NCBI RefSeq assembly: GCF_036898095.1
Contig: NC_090759.1
Location: forward strand, 15,544,703-15,608,702
Direction: 5' to 3'
Length of the DNA stretch: 64,000 bases
Origin: Palaemon carinicauda
Lineage: Eukaryota; Arthropoda; Malacostraca; Decapoda; Palaemonidae
A model generated the notes under the pieces. It was not told the origin of the DNA and searched no databases. It saw nothing but the letters and a program-made list of their open reading frames with translations. Of the stretch, positions 54,054 through 64,000 are shown one piece after another. The translations under genes were made by a program, and so were the position numbers. Within the stretch, counting starts at the first letter, position 1. Each line of letters begins with the position of its first letter.

Positions 54054-54553
54054 CCTCCTGTCTTCTTCGCTACTAAGAAGAGACGGTTGTAGAAGCCCGG
54101 GGATTGATGGTCCCGGACTATGACTACCGCTCCCTTTTGTAGCAAGAGAGACACCTCTTGCTGTAAAGCTAGCCTCTTGTCCTCCTCTCTGTACCTGGGA
54201 GAGAGGTCGATGGGAGTTGTTGCTAGAGGGGGCTTGCGCAAGAATGGAATCCTGTACCCCTCTCTGAGTAACTTCACAGACTGTGCGTCTGCACCCCTGT
54301 TCTCCCAGGCCTGCCAGTAGTTCTTGAGCCTGGCTCCCACTGCTGTCCGGAGAAGATGGCAGTCAGACTCTGCTTCTTGAGGACTTGGAACCCTTCTTCT
54401 TGTTGCCACGTTGACTATCGGCACGGGTACCTCCTCTGCTGGAGGTTCTGCCACGAAAGGGCGGAATGAACCTAGACACTGGTGTGTCCATCCTAGGTCT
54501 AGGCACGGAAGGTAAAGCTGTGACTTTACGTGCGGATGACGCCACCAGGTCAT
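52307..54553 (-). CDS. DIRS copy 2 ORF2: reverse transcriptase / RNase H / C-terminal DIRS domain
   Basis: 748 codons. Unlike copy 1, the open frame contains an ATG at its start (54553), inside ORF1, with a 191-nt overlap in the same +1 relation. RT has GGWRPVLDVSALN, LDLKDAYFHVPIHPDSQPF and YLDDWLLRA (about residue 272). RNase H has FSDASDTGWGATLDGREC, CKELLAVHLAL, NSDNTTALAYISKQGG and MADRLSR. The C-terminal block has IDLFATSMTKRLPNYCS and YAFPPFKIVNKVL. About one residue is missing before RNase H compared with copy 1. No inactivating change seen. Confidence 0.9.
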   Translation of the reverse strand: MTWWRHPHVKSQLYLPCLDLGWTHQCLGSFRPFVAEPPAEEVPVPIVNVATRRRVPSPQEAESDCHLLRTAVGARLKNYWQAWENRGADAQSVKLLREGYRIPFLRKPPLATTPIDLSPRYREEDKRLALQQEVSLLLQKGAVVIVRDHQSPGFYNRLFLVAKKTGGWRPVLDVSALNVFVTKQTFTMETTKSVLASVRKEDWMVSLDLKDAYFHVPIHPDSQPFLRFVFGKVVYQFQALCFGLSMAPLVFTKLMRNIAKFLHLADIRASLYLDDWLLRAASSRRCLENLKWTLDLTKELGLLVNIEKSQLVPSQTIVYLGMEIQSQAFRAFPSAPRISQAQECIQSMLKRNRCSVRQWMSLIGTLSSLDQFIALGRLHLRPLQYHLAAHWRKDMTLEAVSVPISEKMKSALTWKNNILLREGLPLAVQTPDHLLFSDASDTGWGATLDGRECSGTWNPDQRALHINCKELLAVHLALRSFKSLLLGKVVEVNSDNTTALAYISKQGGTHSMTLFEIARDLLTWSRDRNISLVTRFIQGDMNVMADRLSRKGQIIPTEWTLHKNVCKRLWTLWGQPTIDLFATSMTKRLPNYCSPIPDPAAVHVDAFLLDWSHLDLYAFPPFKIVNKVLQKFASHEGTRLTLVAPLWPAREWFTEVLQWLVDVPRTLPLRVDLLRQPHVKKVHPSLHALRLTAFRLSKDSQELEAFRRRQPERLPEQGGHPLSRSTSQNGKSSEAGARRIQYPQPVPL

Positions 54554-56759
54554 GGGTGTCTTTCTGGATCAACGAGGCGGCAATCCCCTTGATCAGCTCT
54601 TCAGGAAAGAGACACTTGGATAGCGGAGCAAACATCAGCTCTGACTTCTGACATGGCGTGACTCCCGCCGACAAGAAGGAGCAAAGGTGATCTCGCTTCT
54701 TAAGAACTCCAGACACGAAAGAAGCCGCAAGCTCGCCAGACCCATCCCGAATGGCTTTGTCCATGCAGGACATGATGAGCATGGCAGAGTCCTTATCCGA
54801 AGGGGAGGTCTTTCTGCTCAACGCTCCCAAACACCAGTCCAGGAAGTTGAAGATCTCAAACGCACGGAAAACTCCCTTCAAAAGATGGTCCATGTCCGAA
54901 GAAGTCCAGCAAATCTTGGACCGTCTCATAGCCAGCCTGCGGGGAGAGTCTACCAGGCTTGAGAAGTCGCCCTGGGCAGAGGCAGGAACTCCCAAGCCGA
55001 GAACCTCTCCTGTGGCATACCATACGCTAGATCTGGAAGCAAGCTTGGCCGGGGGAAACAAGAAGGTTGTCTTCCCAAGTTGCTTCTTGGTCTGCAGCCA
55101 CTCTCCCAGTACCCTTAAAGCTCTCTTGGACGAGCGAGCGAGTACGAGCTTCGTAAAGGCAGGAGTTGCTGACTGCATGCCTAAAGCGAACTCAGAGGGA
55201 GGTGAGCGTGGAGCTGCAGACACAAACTGGTCCGGATACAACTCCTTAAACAGGGCAAGGACTTTCCTAAAGTCTAAGGAGGGAGGCGTAGTCTTGGGTT
55301 CGTCTATGTCGGAGTGTTGATCGTCCAAATGCGCAGCTTCGTCGTCATCAGAGATTCCTTCATCCGAATGTTGAGGAGGAAGCGGCAAAGGAGGAGAAGA
55401 AAGCTGAACGGCTGAATCCGGCAGCACGGGTGCATGCGTAGCTGCACTGGATCCAACATCATGCCGCTGCTGGTCAGTCTGAGAGCTGGCAACAACAAAA
55501 GCGGAGTGGTGGTGCGTGGTGGGGACTGCCGTGGGTTGCGGATACTGCCGCATTGCGTCAAAACACGGCAGCTTGACTGCACCTTCCCACTGCTGATGCG
55601 GTAGCTCACACATGTCAACGGAGGGTGCCGCACGTCGGCTAACGTCAACATGCGTCTGGCAGGGTCGACTGCGCATCGGTGGTGGAGCTCTCACAGCCGG
55701 AGTGTGGGAGCAGGCAGCCGCAGTGTCAGCTGAGCGCACAACCGTGGCAGGTTGTAGGTTAACGGGTGCAGCGTCAACCTTCTCAGCACGATACTCCTGC
55801 ATGAAGGAAGCTAGCTGAGTCTGCATAGACTGCAGCAAAGACCACTTAGGGTCTACAGCGGTTGGTGCGGCAACAGACGGAGTGATTGCCTGCTGCGGAA
55901 CCACTCTACCTCTCTTGGGAGGTGTGCAGTCTTCGGAAGACTGCGGCGAGTCCGAACTGACCCAGTGGCTACACCTGGGCCGTTGGACTCGCTCGGAAGG
56001 GACCTTGCGCTTGAGAGGTCGTGAGACCTTGGTCCAGCGTTTCTGTCGAGAAACTTCTTCCGCAGACGAGGAATGAATGGACTCACTCGTCTGTTTGTGG
56101 GTGGGACGATCTCTGCAAGATACGTCCTCAACCACTGAGGGTACGTCTGTACGCTGATCAAGGCCTGTCGAACCCTTTAGTCGTACGACATTGCTTCTCC
56201 CCTGGGCTTGGGAGCTTGCAAGAGGTCCCGGACTGGGAGGACGACAGGCACGAACAGACGCACCCTCATGCGTAACACTGACACTTTTCACTGCACTTGC
56301 ACTCACTACACTTCCCACTGCACTTTTCTCCTTCAACTCTTTGACGTCAGCCAAGAGTTGATTGCGGTCATTCGCTAATGACTCAACTCGGTCACCAAGA
56401 GCCTGAATGGCACGCATCATATCCGCCATCGAGGGTTGATGAGAGCTAGTAGAAGGGTCGGGTGTAACCACTACAGGGGAAGGAATAGGTTGTGGGGCAT
56501 GGGGAGAGGAAAAATCAATAGAGCGAGACAAACTCCTCCTGATCCTATCCTTCTCTAGCCTACGTGCATTCTTAAGGAATTCTTGAAAATCGAATTCCGA
56601 AAGCCCAGCGCATTCCTCACATCGATCTTCCAATTGACAGGCTTTACCCCTACAATTGGAACAAACGGTGTGAGGATCTATAGAGGCCTTCGGAAGACGC
56701 CTAGAACAGTCCCTAGCGCTACACTGCCTGTACTTGGGGACTTGAGTAGGGTCAGACAT
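54363..56759 (-). CDS. DIRS copy 2 ORF1: gag-like structural protein
   Basis: 798 aa from ATG at 56759. The N-terminal Cys cluster (CSARDCSRRLPKAS, CSNCRGKACQLEDRCEECAG) is shared with copy 1. The middle region is Ser/Pro/Gln-rich but lacks copy 1's Pro-Ala tandem repeat, which accounts for much of the 105-residue length difference. The C-terminal helical domain (KVLALFKELYPDQFVSA, SCMDKAIRDGSGELAASF, LIQKDTHDLVASSARK) is strongly conserved, followed by a basic RGRTSSRGGTRADSQRG tail. Confidence 0.8.
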   Translation of the reverse strand: MSDPTQVPKYRQCSARDCSRRLPKASIDPHTVCSNCRGKACQLEDRCEECAGLSEFDFQEFLKNARRLEKDRIRRSLSRSIDFSSPHAPQPIPSPVVVTPDPSTSSHQPSMADMMRAIQALGDRVESLANDRNQLLADVKELKEKSAVGSVVSASAVKSVSVTHEGASVRACRPPSPGPLASSQAQGRSNVVRLKGSTGLDQRTDVPSVVEDVSCRDRPTHKQTSESIHSSSAEEVSRQKRWTKVSRPLKRKVPSERVQRPRCSHWVSSDSPQSSEDCTPPKRGRVVPQQAITPSVAAPTAVDPKWSLLQSMQTQLASFMQEYRAEKVDAAPVNLQPATVVRSADTAAACSHTPAVRAPPPMRSRPCQTHVDVSRRAAPSVDMCELPHQQWEGAVKLPCFDAMRQYPQPTAVPTTHHHSAFVVASSQTDQQRHDVGSSAATHAPVLPDSAVQLSSPPLPLPPQHSDEGISDDDEAAHLDDQHSDIDEPKTTPPSLDFRKVLALFKELYPDQFVSAAPRSPPSEFALGMQSATPAFTKLVLARSSKRALRVLGEWLQTKKQLGKTTFLFPPAKLASRSSVWYATGEVLGLGVPASAQGDFSSLVDSPRRLAMRRSKICWTSSDMDHLLKGVFRAFEIFNFLDWCLGALSRKTSPSDKDSAMLIMSCMDKAIRDGSGELAASFVSGVLKKRDHLCSFLSAGVTPCQKSELMFAPLSKCLFPEELIKGIAASLIQKDTHDLVASSARKVTALPSVPRPRMDTPVSRFIPPFRGRTSSRGGTRADSQRGNKKKGSKSSRSRV

Positions 56760-56962
56760 CTTGAATTAGTCAAAGGGGGAAATCCAAAATCTATCCAAGT
56801 CGTCAACAAATAATCCAAAATCTAATCAATGAAAGTGATAAAGTATTGATGACAACTTCTGTACAGCGAAAGCTAATAACTAGAGAGAATACTTCACCAA
56901 ATAGCGTGAAAATCAACTCCAGAAACAACAGCGTATCAAGTAAGTCTTGCCGGTGGCACGAC

Positions 56963-57125
56963 AGAGAGAAAATTGATTCTTTGTTGACAAGAAGTACTTG
57001 AGTACCTACTCGACAGATGGCGCTGTTGTTGTACACCCCCACCTGTATAGCGATCGCTGGCGTATCCCGCCCGTAGGTTTTTTCTGTCGGGCAGCAGAGC
57101 TGCAGCTATATGATCACCGGGTAAG
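56963..57125. repeat. Right inverted terminal repeat of DIRS copy 2
   Basis: Reverse complement of 49964-50122. The element ends TAATATTGAAAAA at 57140. Confidence 0.8.
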
Positions 57126-57140
57126 ATTAATATTGAAAAA

Positions 57141-58118
57141 GACCATTTCAATGCCCTACAGACCAATAGGAGTCTAGTTTTAAAATTTCAGTTACAGAGG
57201 ATTTTTATATCAGTTTCACTTTTCAGAACTTTACTTCTTCATCACTGAAGTGAAACTAAGCGAATGTGTACATCCAGTTAAACTAAGACTTACAAACCTA
57301 TCAACAATCAACAAATGACTTCAAAGGTGTGAAATTATGGAGCAATGTCAATTCAACCAGGTTAAGTGAGCCACAACTTCCTGTATATCTGAGATAAAAG
57401 CAAAGATAAGGATGTGAATCCCAATTAAATTAAAAAATATATCTAAAAAAAAATTAAGAAAAGCCATGTTTACATCATAGATAGAGGTACTTAGGTAAAA
57501 GTTTAAATTTAATGATTTCCACATGAGATTTGTTGAATAACCCACTTGTAACACAACTTAAGTTTGTCAAGATATTAATGAAATTTCAACAACCAAGACA
57601 ATTAAGCTGAAAATGTGAAAATAAAATAATCAAAACACCTTAAACTAGACAATTCATTCATTTTCTAGGTAACCAAGTTTAACCAGATAATGACATTCTT
57701 CGAATTTAAAGAAATTAAGGCCTCCTTTATTTTCATACTTTCCTGTTTATATCACCATCTGGATTATACTAATTGCTGATGCCACTGTAAGATCAATGTA
57801 TAAATCAGGCATAAACAAAATAACTCTATTCTAATCAAAACTACTAAAATCATACTAACCATGACAACAATCTAATCATTAAAATAGTGAATATATTTTT
57901 GTCTATAAATTTTCTTTTCAAATCAATCAACCTAGAAAGTCCTCAGCATTGAACAGTACAATTTTTTTTTTATCAGAGTTGGAAGTAAAATGCACACAAA
58001 ACATCATAAATTTCATGTTTATTTTTGTAAGCCCCTTACCGGCTAGGCAATTGAAGGTATATCATACATGCAAATAACTAGCAGTGCCTGTAATAAAAAA
58101 CAATATCTGTTAACTCAC
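57141..58118 (-). other. Intron sequence, nothing recognised
   Basis: AT-rich DNA next to DIRS copy 2. No domain-bearing ORF. Confidence 0.6.
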
Positions 58119-58282
58119 CTTTGACTGTAAATCATTTCTGATATTTGTTATTTCTGTAAGTTGATTCTGAAGAGCTTGATGTTTTTCTTGAAGAACAGCT
58201 AACTGTTCTTTTGTTTCCTCAAGTATCTTGTCTACTACCTCAACTGCTCTGTTTCCTACAGGTGTTTGTCTACCAGGATTCC
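58119..58282 (-). CDS. NuMA-like gene exon (164 nt)
   Basis: Acceptor ATAAG before 58282 and donor AAG|GTGAGT at 58118. Completes a split Gly codon from the previous exon (phase 1). Encodes GNPGRQTPVGNRAV, then a coiled coil EVVDKILEETKEQLAV to NIRNDLQSK. Confidence 0.8.
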
Positions 58283-58851
58283 CTTATTAAAAATGCACAC
58301 AAAATTACATAAAGTACTATAAAAAATACCTCTGCTAATCTTAGATATTAAATTCAATTTTAAAATATTCTAGCAAGGCTGATAATTCTCTCCAGTAAAA
58401 TAAAAATCAGATTTTCTAGGCATTCACAACAAAATGTTGCTGCTTAATATAAAAAATATTTGTATATTGATTTCAATTGTCTTAAAAATTTTTATAGTAT
58501 GTACACAATGACCTGAAACTCAATCTCTCACTACTTTTACTTTGCATACACATTCTTTCAACCTCATTTAGAGTAATATACTGTAGTATCGTGAACATTT
58601 AAATTTTAAATTGTGAGTAAAACAATTAACTATTTATTTTTCAGAAACTTCAGCATAATTATATTATACTTTTATGAAAGGCTCTAAAATTTTAAAATTC
58701 TTATCAATTCACAATACTCTCAAAATTTAAATAGAATTAAATCTCCTAAAAATTATAAGGGAAAATATAGATCATTGCTTTCAATTATTTTTCAAAATCT
58801 ATTTAAAATTGCTATACTGGTCTTTTAGAGCCATTATAAAAACCCATTCAC
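58283..58851 (-). other. Intron, nothing seen
   Basis: 569-bp AT-rich intron. Confidence 0.7.
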
Positions 58852-58975
58852 CTGGTTGTGGAGAAGATGGGGCATCCTGGAAGTTAACTGGAGAAGAGTA
58901 TTCAAAAGATTCTTCGATGGTACGATTCCCTACCCTATTATTTTCAAGGCACTGACGAAGCTCCTCAAGCTCGAC
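58852..58975 (-). CDS. NuMA-like gene exon (124 nt)
   Basis: Acceptor CTTAAG before 58975 and donor CAG|GTGAAT at 58851. Encodes VELEELRQCLENN, then a non-helical Ser/Pro stretch (SFEYSSPVNFQDAPSSPQP) that interrupts the rod. It is a plausible phosphorylated hinge (SSP, SSPQP sites; inference). Confidence 0.8.
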
Positions 58976-59763
58976 CTTAAGAGAGAGAGAGAAAAATAGT
59001 CAACATCTATTAATTTCCACAGTGATAAGTTAATATTATGAATATAGAATCTGCAAACATACAGAAAAGATATGATGCTTAGAAACTGGAAATAGACAGG
59101 CATTTTGAAATGTGAAGAGAAAGGGTGATGAGCAGTTAATCTTAAAAGTAGACATGGAAGCAGCAGCACAGATGAATAAGAATCATCAGAAAATCATTAA
59201 TTGGAATTTTACAAATAAAGTGCTAAATATGAAGGCATGGAGTGGCAACCCAAATAACATACTGTATTGTATATTCTAGTGTAACAAAAATAAAAAGTTT
59301 CAGAATCATTTGATACCATGCAGTTTCCTAACTGAAAAGGGTCACCAGAGTGGAAGCATGGTAATCAATTGCCTGATTAAGGCTCATATCTTATCATTTA
59401 AACCCATAAATCATACAAATATTGCTAAAAGCATGTGGGGATATGATCTCTTATGCTATTTCCAAGGCAAACAATCAGATTGCTACACGACCTAAAACAG
59501 AGGTTCTAACAGGTACATGAAATAAACAAATTGATAGATTTATGCAAATGGAGTAAGAACAACAAGTAGTAAATTAAGTAAAAAAATCTAAACTGACATT
59601 CAGGTGTTCACAAAAATTAACTGCAAATGATACTGATGTAAGAACAAATTAAGTTAACAAGAAAATAAAATAAAAATAAAATATAACACATCAAGAACAT
59701 ATAAAAAATTAAAATAAAGAATTTTAAAATGAAAATAGTTATGAAACAAAAAATACACCTTAC
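58976..59763 (-). other. Intron, nothing seen
   Basis: 788-bp AT-rich intron. Confidence 0.7.
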
Positions 59764-59904
59764 CTTGAATTCATGTATGCGAAAAGCTTGCTCATCAATG
59801 ATACTTTCATTTTCCATCTTTGCTCTTATAACTGTGGAAAGCTCTTCTTCCAGTCTATCTCTTTCTGCAGAGGTTAGTGTTAGCCGCGTATGTAGAGAAT
59901 TATT
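59764..59904 (-). CDS. NuMA-like gene, most 5' exon visible (47 codons)
   Basis: Acceptor TTTTGCAG before 59904 and donor AAG|GTAAGG at 59763. Encodes NNSLHTRLTLTSAERDRL to EQAFRIHEFK, helical. The start codon and N-terminal domain lie further right, outside the window. Confidence 0.8.
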
Positions 59905-60069
59905 CTGCAAAAGAAAAGCAATAGTACTTTAGTAGGAAATAAAACTTACTTAGGAATTAATCTAAACAGTACGAGGAACGTAAAGTACTAATAGGAAAAT
60001 GTTTTATAAAAGTAGTGTACTACCATCTATTCGATATGGATGAAATATAAAATTGAGAAAATTCACAAA

Positions 60070-63000
60070 TTTTTAGGTTCTGCATTTTTCATAATTATAC
60101 AAACCCGAGTCCTTAAATAGGAGTATGATTTCAGCTTAGCTGGAAATCAGCTGTTAAAATTTGAATGAGATGCGTTAGAAGTTACTGGTTAGTGGCAGGG
60201 AAGCGCTGCCCCTCACTAGTACACCGAGATGCCACCTTGACCTCCACTTATAGAGTTGAGGCAAGAAGCTAAAACTTGAAGGACTCGGGTTTCTATAACC
60301 ATGAAAAATAATAATTACTTGGGATGTAAAGTCACTCAGACCTTAAGAGGTGCGGATACTGACTCCATACCACCTTCAAAGGTTAGGCTAGATTACTGTC
60401 TATGGACAGACGGTCACAGTAGAACATATCTTTGTGAGGATAGACTATACTGTCAATGTAAAGCCAACTTATGTTGCTTGGTAGTTTCATGAAGCCAAAA
60501 GGAAATGGAATTTCTTGAAATCTTTTTAGTCCTTTCAGTACTAATCAAGGGATTTTGAATCTGCGGTCTGAAAGGTAGGGTTCTATTCAAGTAATGTAGC
60601 ATCTAATCCCCCTCACAGGACAAAAGAGGAAATCAGCCTGATTGTTGGTCGCATCACAAAGGGAAGATATGAGGAAATTCAATCAATTTCATCCTTGATG
60701 GCAGGGTTCTGATTTTCTTCACAAACTATGCAAATAAAGTCAATGAAACCTTTCTCCATCCCTCAGAATGAGATACAACATACCGTGAAGTTCACCTACT
60801 ATCTTCACCAAGACTAACACAAAGAGGAAGTCTTCAGTGAGGTCCTTATCCAACACTTGTCATAGTGCTTTGCAAGGGGGCCTATTAAAAGACCTATGGA
60901 CTCTCGGCGGATAAGATTGCTCGAAGCTCTTCATGAGCATAAACAAGTCCCATGATGAGTAAAGTTCAAAGCCCTTCAGTCTATAGACCTGACGAGGCTC
61001 AAGCCCTGAGACCTGGGGTAATCAGTACCTTGTTGATCCCCCTTTAAATCAGGTAAAACAGTGGCAAAGCATAAGTGTTAAGGACATCCCCAAGGTGTTG
61101 GAGGCATCATGTAGACCTGCTGCTGGTCCAGGATATGCAAACAGTAAACTGGAAGCTTGTGTTGAACTTTGTGGCAAACAGGTTTATTGACAGAGAACCC
61201 TACAAAGTCAGAAACCTTTTCACTACATAGGACAAAGTAATCATTCCACTACTACTACTTGACCTTGGTGATTGAGCTTGTCGGCCATTACATTCCTCTC
61301 AACTGGATGTAATCTTGCTGACAGCTCCATTACGTTGTCCAGCGCCCAGGAGTGTACCCGCTTTGCCAACTCACAGAGGTGCAGGGAAGCAGTATCTCCT
61401 CATTTATTGAAGTATACCACTACAATGGTGTTGTTGCTCATTATCACCAGTGACCTATCAGCTGTTGTTGAAATGACTCCAAGGCTAGAATAACTACTTT
61501 CATTTCAAAGATGTTGATGTACAAGCTTCTTTTCTCCTTGAACCAATACCCTGAGACAGTCTTGTTCCTCAAGTGTGCACCCCACCACTGCTTCAATGCG
61601 TCTGTGAAGATGCTTTTCTGGAGGCGGACCCCCATACTACATTCTCCCTTACTTCTTCATCGACAAGACCTATACATTGTGGGGAGTCTGCGGCTGCCAA
61701 CCAGTGTGCATTCAGGTACCCTTGGAAGGAATACTGATGAAGTTGCCCATTAAGGCAAGAGTTTATACAGTACGAGAGGTGTTCAAGTAACTTTTACCAA
61801 TGTCTTGCTGGAGTAAGTTGTTTGATGAGGAAGGGTTGCACTCCGTACATGAGACTGCTGATACAAATCTCCGAAGGAAAGATCTTCGCCTTCTTTGTAT
61901 CTATAACCATACCCAAGTACTCCATCCTCTGCCCAGGCTCGAGAATAGACTTCTCCATATTTATCATAATACCCAGACTGAGACAAAACTCTAGAAATCT
62001 GTCTCTCTGCTGAAGAAGCTGTCCTCCCAAGGAGGACAGTATCAGCCAGTTGTTGAGGTCTCTCTTAAGAAGAATGCAGTTCACACATACCCCTGAGGAT
62101 GAAGTGGAGGAACTTCCCACTAAACCAATGGAAAGGGATCTGAAAGTACCCATCTTTATGACCCAGTGACAAGACAAAATCGTTCCAGAAGTCTTACTGC
62201 TGAACGTAAGGTTTCGACATCTCAGTCCTGAACAGAATCAGCAGCATATACTTGTTCGAGGGGGAGAGGTCAATGACTGGTCTCCAGCCCACAGATGCCT
62301 TCTCCACTAGGAAGGTAGGCCTGTAAAAACCCAAAGGTCCGTCCCATTCAATCTGTAGCAATCCCTTGTCAAACAGCTTCCTTACCTTAAAATGAAGGGC
62401 GAGGTATGTGGTCGAATTTGGAATATAATACATAAATTTCTTCGGTATCCTAGCAAGAGATGGAGAGCCAATGAACAGAGTAATGTACTATACAATCCTG
62501 TAGGACCCATATCATTCACTTGTGTCGCTATACTGCTACCACTGTGCCCATTGGCTCACAAGGTATCCCCCCTTGTAGCAGTCTGAGCAGGGGACTGCTA
62601 GCCCTAGCACCACTTAGGTCCTCTTCTACCTGTCTCTTATGGTCTGACCAGAAAGAAATTGAAAAGTAGGAGCGGTGTCCGAGCTGGTGTGCAAGTCGAT
62701 CTGGGTCTTAGCACCGCCAAATGTTTCTTAAGGGTGGATTTCAATGGTCTCAGAGCCGATGCTTTAGAGGTCTGCCTAGATATGGCATGGCCTTTAAAGG
62801 TCATTGTTCAGAGGAAAAGGAGTCCAGACTCGTCTTCCTCCCACTTTCCACAGCATTATCAACTTCTTACTGGGACCTAGGTCTGGGTCTGTTTTCGGGA
62901 GTGTTGTGAAGTGTCAATAGCTTCTCTATGCCCCATATTCTTTCCTAGCTTTGAGACCCCAGTTTCTGCATTTGATTAGCCAGTTGGTCCACTGGTTGGC

Positions 63001-64000
63001 AGACTGGTTTGCCACGAAGCTAACCAATTTGGCTCCAGATAAGACCAGGTTCGTAAACGTCCTCTTCTCCTTGGGTTCCCATAGGTTCTGGGAGAAAGCG
63101 AAGTACGATTCTGCAGTGGACCAGTAGTACAACAAAGACGATGCTTACAGGCTGACCATGGAGGTGGCTTCTATGGTAGCTAATTCAAAGTAAAGATTTT
63201 GCTTTGTGCTCAATCTTTCAAAAAAGATACCAGGGGTCAGTGTCATGATGCCTACATCAATTGGAAGGGAAGAAGGGCATGATAACTAGGGAACATAGAA
63301 CAATAGAACATACACTGACGGAGAGATAGCTCCTACAGTATACTGTATAACCTACTTGCTTTTAAAGTTCATAAATCCAGACATCTGTTTGTCTACAGTG
63401 TCGATTGTTTCTCTGACAACTTCTGATCAGGGAAGCTCTAAAGATGACTGTGATCCTTGAGGAACATCAAAGTGCCTGTCAACTACAGCCTTGGCTCTCT
63501 CTACATGGTCCTTCGATGCTTTCCCTAGATTGTTTTGCTCCTTAATCAGGGCTAAAACCTTCACAAAGATAAATTCAGTTTCCAGGTTCTTCACCTCTGC
63601 AGGTGCAGGCCCTTAGTCAAGAGTTGTGGGATCTATTGTCTCCTTTCATTCCTCTTCACGTCGAGTAGACGGTTTTTCAAATTAATGTTCTCTCTCACTT
63701 CCCATTCCCCTAGTCTGAAAGGATTCCCTAGGTTCAACATCTGCCTTGAGTGACTGTGCTACTCCCTGTGCTGCTGAAGAGCTTACACTATCCCGTTAGA
63801 AGGACCTTAGGACTGATTCATTACCGCGGTCTGGAGAATGCATACGTGAGGCGGCTAGAGAGGAATTGTGGTGTGGACGACGATTACATCCTTGTAGTGA
63901 CTGCATACTTTGTGAAGATCTTCACAAGATCTCCAGTTAATGCCTAAATAATTGTCATAACAGACAATATCCATCATTACCCAAGTACTGTGTGACACCT
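60070..64000 (-). mobile_element. Decayed DIRS-type retrotransposon, runs off the window
   Basis: The left end has the inverted pair at about 60085-60120 against 60270-60305 (GACTCGGGTTT and its complement), the same family as the relic at 5745. Minus-strand RNase H at 61635-61444 (SIFTDALKQWWGAHLRNKTV, then EMKVVILALESFQQQLIGH), RT palm at 62177-61794 (SLGIMINMEKSILEPGQRME, then YLGMVIDT) and RT fingers at 62433-62194 (GPLGFYRPTFLVEKA, GWRPVIDLSPSNKY). Stops and frameshifts throughout. Right end not seen. Confidence 0.65.

Larger units (their letters stand above)
49925..57140 (-). mobile_element. DIRS-type tyrosine-recombinase retrotransposon, copy 2 (intact ORFs, internal duplication)
   Basis: 7.2 kb with the same plan as copy 1 but clearly diverged (different subfamily). 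The terminal motif is CCCGGTGATCATG instead of CCCGATAATCATG. Inverted ends at about 49964-50122 and 56963-57125, ICR at 50171-50255. Three long ORFs on the minus strand without stops or frameshifts. A 744-bp tandem duplication (50224-51711) sits between the ICR and the recombinase gene. Located in the host intron between exons 58119 and 44590, on the gene's strand. Confidence 0.9.
10887..59904 (-). other. Host gene: large coiled-coil protein, NuMA-like (13 exons seen, 5' end outside window)
   Basis: Exons in transcript order: 59904-59764, 58975-58852, 58282-58119, 44590-44408, 39058-38807, 38226-36076, 35434-33803, 32475-32341, 27407-27309, 17523-17407, 17298-17122, 11839-11609, 11132-10887. 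All have AG/GT borders. All junctions are phase 0 except the 58852/58282 one (phase 1), and the joined frame has no stop until 10887. The product (about 1,880 codons here) is dominated by Leu/Glu/Lys heptads. Near the end of the coil RSLEAQVKLADTQMRD closely resembles what I recall of vertebrate NuMA (RSLEAQVAHADQQLRD), followed as in NuMA by a Ser/Arg-rich non-helical tail. NuMA organises spindle poles and binds dynein-LGN. Alternatives are CENP-E, CLIP-190 or golgin-type coiled coils, but no motor, CAP-Gly or GRIP domain is visible. Confidence 0.5.

Overview
This is a eukaryotic window, most likely from a decapod crustacean. Evidence: long introns, canonical GT-AG splice sites, and a dense, nested load of DIRS, RTE-like, Jockey/CR1-like and Ty3/gypsy retroelements. 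Several dispersed repeats also resemble ones I remember from shrimp sequences. The taxon assignment is from memory and no search was run. A 23-base N gap lies at 5161-5183.

Only one host gene is visible. It is on the minus strand and runs from at least 59904 (left-most known 5' exon) to about 10887. Thirteen exons join in a consistent frame to about 1,880 codons of almost continuous alpha-helical coiled coil, with two giant exons of 2151 and 1632 nt. The end of the coil and the basic Ser/Arg-rich tail resemble vertebrate NuMA (nuclear mitotic apparatus protein), so I call it NuMA-like with moderate confidence. The N-terminus lies beyond the right edge.

Layout, left to right. 1-4938: a young, pol-less LTR retrotransposon (minus strand) with near-identical LTRs, a tRNA-Lys primer site, a polypurine tract and three overlapping ORFs. 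The last two are linked by a textbook -1 slippery heptamer. 5745-9800: decayed DIRS element. 10887-11839: last two NuMA-like exons. 12145-15970: Jockey-like LINE relic with a tandemly duplicated endonuclease part. 15985-16560: DIRS fragment. 17122-17523: two exons. 18668-20390: RTE-like LINE. 20522-27300: intact DIRS copy 1, inserted 8 nt from a splice donor. 27309-27407: exon. 27900-29955: DIRS relic carrying a MITE. 29960-32000: CR1/Jockey-like LINE. 32341-39058: four exons, including the giant ones. 39080-42760: Ty3/gypsy relic with a Tigger-like insertion. 42764-43728: RTE-like copy. 44408-44590: exon. 44640-49520: DIRS relic with RTE-like and other nested insertions. 49925-57140: DIRS copy 2 with a 744-bp internal duplication. 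58119-59904: three exons. 60070-64000: another DIRS relic.

The most interesting signals are four. First, the pol-less LTR element keeps a frameshift site. Second, the DIRS copies keep internal complementary regions that match their joined ends, and one copy has a duplication that starts exactly at that junction. Third, the tyrosine-recombinase frame stays open for 1.7-2.0 kb across the reverse-transcriptase frame in both DIRS copies. Fourth, a 57-bp tandem duplication doubles a splice acceptor of the host gene without breaking the reading frame.
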